A stretch of DNA of 16,460 nucleotides, from positions 1 to 16,460 of the forward strand of contig JAJXVQ010000012.1 in NCBI GenBank assembly GCA_021782065.1, given 5' to 3'. Numbering within the stretch: position 1 is the stretch's first letter; every line of letters begins with the position of its first letter. Under the pieces are notes generated by a model, which searched no databases, was not told the DNA's origin, and was given only the letters and a program-made list of their open reading frames with translations. Positions 15,029-16,460 of this stretch are shown piece by piece. Both the position numbers and the translations under genes were made by a program. The DNA is from Pseudomonadota bacterium. GTDB lineage: Bacteria; Pseudomonadota; Gammaproteobacteria; UBA1113.

Positions 15029-16264
15029 TCAATCTACCACTACTTGTTCAGCTCTCTTACTCCGCACTGCCCAGGTATACAGCACGAAACCAAGGATCAC
15101 AAAGGCAGCGCTGGTGTAGGCAATTGGTTTAGAGCTTTGAGCGCTGATCATACTGACCAGAAAACCAGAACTCATAGTTACACTTAAATTGATTAAGGTA
15201 GTAACGCCGCCGGCACTGCCAGCCAATTCTTTAAACATGCTCATCGTTAACCCCATACAAGTAGGGTACAGTACGCCATTAGCAAAGAATAAGAAAGCAG
15301 TGGGGATAAGTATTGCCCACACATTATGGCTAAAAGAAGTCATTACAACACCGATCAAGGAAAATATTAAGACTAGAGGCATGCCTGTGGATAATATTTT
15401 TTGCGGGTCAAAATATTTGACTAAAACGCGACAACAAAATGTCCCCGATAAGAAGACGAGTCCCAAACAAAAAGCGGCGTGACCAAAAAATATAGGGGAA
15501 TGACCTAACTTTTTCTCAATGAAAAAAGGCCCTAAAGTGTTAAAAATAATAAGGGTAGAATAAAGACAACCCATTAACACGCTGACACTTACGAAAATTT
15601 TATCGGGTAACAGAATGGCAAAGTTATTTTTGATGCGCTTTAAACTTAAGCCCATGCGTTTATGTTTATGGTGTGTTTCAGGCAACCATAGAAAACAGGC
15701 TATAGCCCCTATAAGACCATAAATAGCGAAAAATAAAAAACAAGCCTGCCAGCCTATATAGACTTGTAAATAACCGCCAATGATGGGTCCAATGATAGGC
15801 CCTATGCCCCACATCGTTGCTAACCACGAAGCTGTGCGCAATAAGGCTGCTCCAGTTAATAAATCCGCTATAACTGAACGCGCTAATACACCAAAAGTGC
15901 CTATAGCTAAGCCTTGTAATAATCGAGATACTAATAAAACAGAGGGATAAGGATAAAGTGGAGGTATTACACTGACAACAACCAATAAAATAAAACCGCC
16001 TAACATAAGACGGCGACGGCCCCAGGTATCCGATAATAGCCCGCTGAAAAAAGTACCACTCATCAACCCCACTAAATAAATAGCGATGAGATCTTTGGCG
16101 ACCATGGGGGAGATGTGTAAAGCCTGATTAATGGCAGGCAATGAGGGTGCAATTAAATCGATACCCATTCCCACTAAGGGTAAAAAACACAGTAACATCC
16201 TAACGACAGCGCGTGTTCCGGCTTCTGAAAGGGGAGTATGAGGGGTTTCAGGGGATGAGGTCAT
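15029..16264 (-). CDS. Bcr/CflA-like MFS drug efflux transporter (12-helix)
   Basis: A 411-residue inner-membrane pump with about twelve hydrophobic segments. Features fit the DHA1 Bcr/CflA group: GIDLIAPSLPAI in helix 1 (family D-x-Y-x-P-A-x-P pattern), motif A GLLSDTWGRRRL (75-86), motif B RLLQGLAIGTFGVLARSVIAD in outline (helix 4, with its Arg and Gly residues), and motif C GPIIGPIIGG in helix 5. Such proteins expel bicyclomycin, chloramphenicol, sulfonamides or peptides by proton antiport. The ATG at 16264 has AAAGG six bases upstream; a TTG at 16270 abuts that site and is too close to use it. It is transcribed away from rpmF and is convergent with the TauE/SafE gene. Substrate unknown; not linked to the cluster by orientation or position. 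Confidence 0.88.
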   Translation of the reverse strand: MTSSPETPHTPLSEAGTRAVVRMLLCFLPLVGMGIDLIAPSLPAINQALHISPMVAKDLIAIYLVGLMSGTFFSGLLSDTWGRRRLMLGGFILLVVVSVIPPLYPYPSVLLVSRLLQGLAIGTFGVLARSVIADLLTGAALLRTASWLATMWGIGPIIGPIIGGYLQVYIGWQACFLFFAIYGLIGAIACFLWLPETHHKHKRMGLSLKRIKNNFAILLPDKIFVSVSVLMGCLYSTLIIFNTLGPFFIEKKLGHSPIFFGHAAFCLGLVFLSGTFCCRVLVKYFDPQKILSTGMPLVLIFSLIGVVMTSFSHNVWAILIPTAFLFFANGVLYPTCMGLTMSMFKELAGSAGGVTTLINLSVTMSSGFLVSMISAQSSKPIAYTSAAFVILGFVLYTWAVRSKRAEQVVVD

Positions 16265-16296
16265 TTTCAACCTTTATTAGAATAATTCTTTGAAGA

Positions 16297-16325
16297 ATAA
16301 TCTCATTTTGAGAGGGTGGTGTCAA
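16297..16325 (-). promoter_or_regulatory. Candidate promoter of the Bcr/CflA-like gene with an overlapping palindrome
   Basis: On the minus strand TTGACA (16325-16320) is followed after 17 bases by GATTAT (16302-16297), a strong -35 with a moderate -10. A 14-base perfect palindrome, ATTCTTTGAAGAAT around a central TG (16285-16298), touches the -10 and the likely transcription start, a typical place for a repressor operator. Confidence 0.5.
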
Positions 16326-16352
16326 GACTATAAGTAGCCTTAGCCTAGCACT

Positions 16353-16381
16353 TTGACAGCCCGTATAAAACCAGGTAAAAT
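16353..16381 (+). promoter_or_regulatory. Near-consensus sigma70 promoter of rpmF
   Basis: TTGACA (16353-16358), 17 bases, then TAAAAT (16376-16381). It stands 35 bases before the rpmF ATG, with GGGAG at 16405-16409 as ribosome-binding site. The strength fits a ribosomal protein gene. Confidence 0.78.
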
Positions 16382-16416
16382 CGCCTTAATTTTAAAGCAT
16401 AATCGGGAGTAAACCA

Positions 16417-16460
16417 ATGGCTGTACAACAAACGCGCAAATCGCACTCTAAAACAGGTAT
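16417..16460 (+). CDS. rpmF: 50S ribosomal protein L32, N-terminus only (runs off the window)
   Basis: The last 44 bases encode MAVQQTRKSHSKTG, which matches the start of bacterial ribosomal protein L32 (MAVQQxxxxxSKxG...), a small zinc-ribbon or zinc-free protein of the large subunit, usually 55-65 residues. GGGAG lies 7 bases before the ATG and a strong promoter stands just upstream. In many proteobacteria rpmF directly follows the yceD (DUF177) gene; here the upstream neighbour is instead a divergent MFS gene. Identity rests on 14 residues plus the promoter, but the opening motif is distinctive. Confidence 0.85.
   Translation, partial: MAVQQTRKSHSKTG

Noticed and set aside
16262..16270. 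TTG at 16270 as start of the minus-strand MFS gene
   Set aside because: It directly abuts the AAAGG ribosome-binding site; the ATG at 16264 is 6 bases from it.

Overview
The window looks like the chromosome of an AT-rich gammaproteobacterium. The evidence is the rnr-rlmB pair, a NudC-type NADH pyrophosphatase, a Bcr/CflA-type efflux pump and the start of rpmF (ribosomal protein L32, beginning MAVQQ). The base composition, spaced palindromes such as GTCATCC...GGATGAC and the overall character suggest the Legionellales/Coxiellaceae side of the class. That placement is an inference; no taxonomic marker was compared.

Layout: (1) 1-1669, the 3' part of rnr and all of rlmB, overlapping by ATGA. 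(2) 1870-12686, a ten-gene same-strand cluster: 14-helix MFS exporter, AfsA-type hotdog protein, acyl carrier protein 1, short-chain reductase, AMP-forming acyl/aryl ligase, acyl carrier protein 2, KASIII-like ketosynthase, YciI-like small protein, an FAD monooxygenase fused to a HAD phosphatase, and an OafA-type acyltransferase with an SGNH domain. Six junctions are ATGA overlaps and one is a 1-nt gap, so most of it is probably one translationally coupled operon. (3) 12762-13916, a NudC-like Nudix hydrolase with unusual extensions at both ends. (4) 14093-14869, a TauE/SafE (YfcA-like) membrane protein with a good sigma70 promoter. (5) 14876-15026, a MITE-like inverted-repeat element between convergent genes. 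(6) 15029-16264 on the minus strand, a Bcr/CflA-like MFS pump. (7) 16417 to the end, the start of rpmF behind a near-consensus promoter. No gene-free stretch exceeds 300 bases. I see no rRNA, tRNA, CRISPR array or transposase.

The centrepiece is the 1870-12686 cluster. AfsA-family enzymes start gamma-butyrolactone, butenolide and furan signalling molecules in Streptomyces by joining a beta-ketoacyl carrier-protein thioester to dihydroxyacetone phosphate; a phosphate must later be removed and a double bond reduced. Here an AfsA hotdog sits with a ligase-ACP-KASIII trio that could build a beta-ketoacyl chain, an SDR reductase, a HAD phosphatase fused to a flavin hydroxylase, an O-acyltransferase and an exporter. 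My hypothesis is a secreted, glycerol-phosphate-derived small molecule (butanolide, butenolide or furan-like) in a gammaproteobacterium. No ArpA-like receptor, phosphopantetheinyl transferase or malonyltransferase lies in the window, so the product and any signalling role remain inference.
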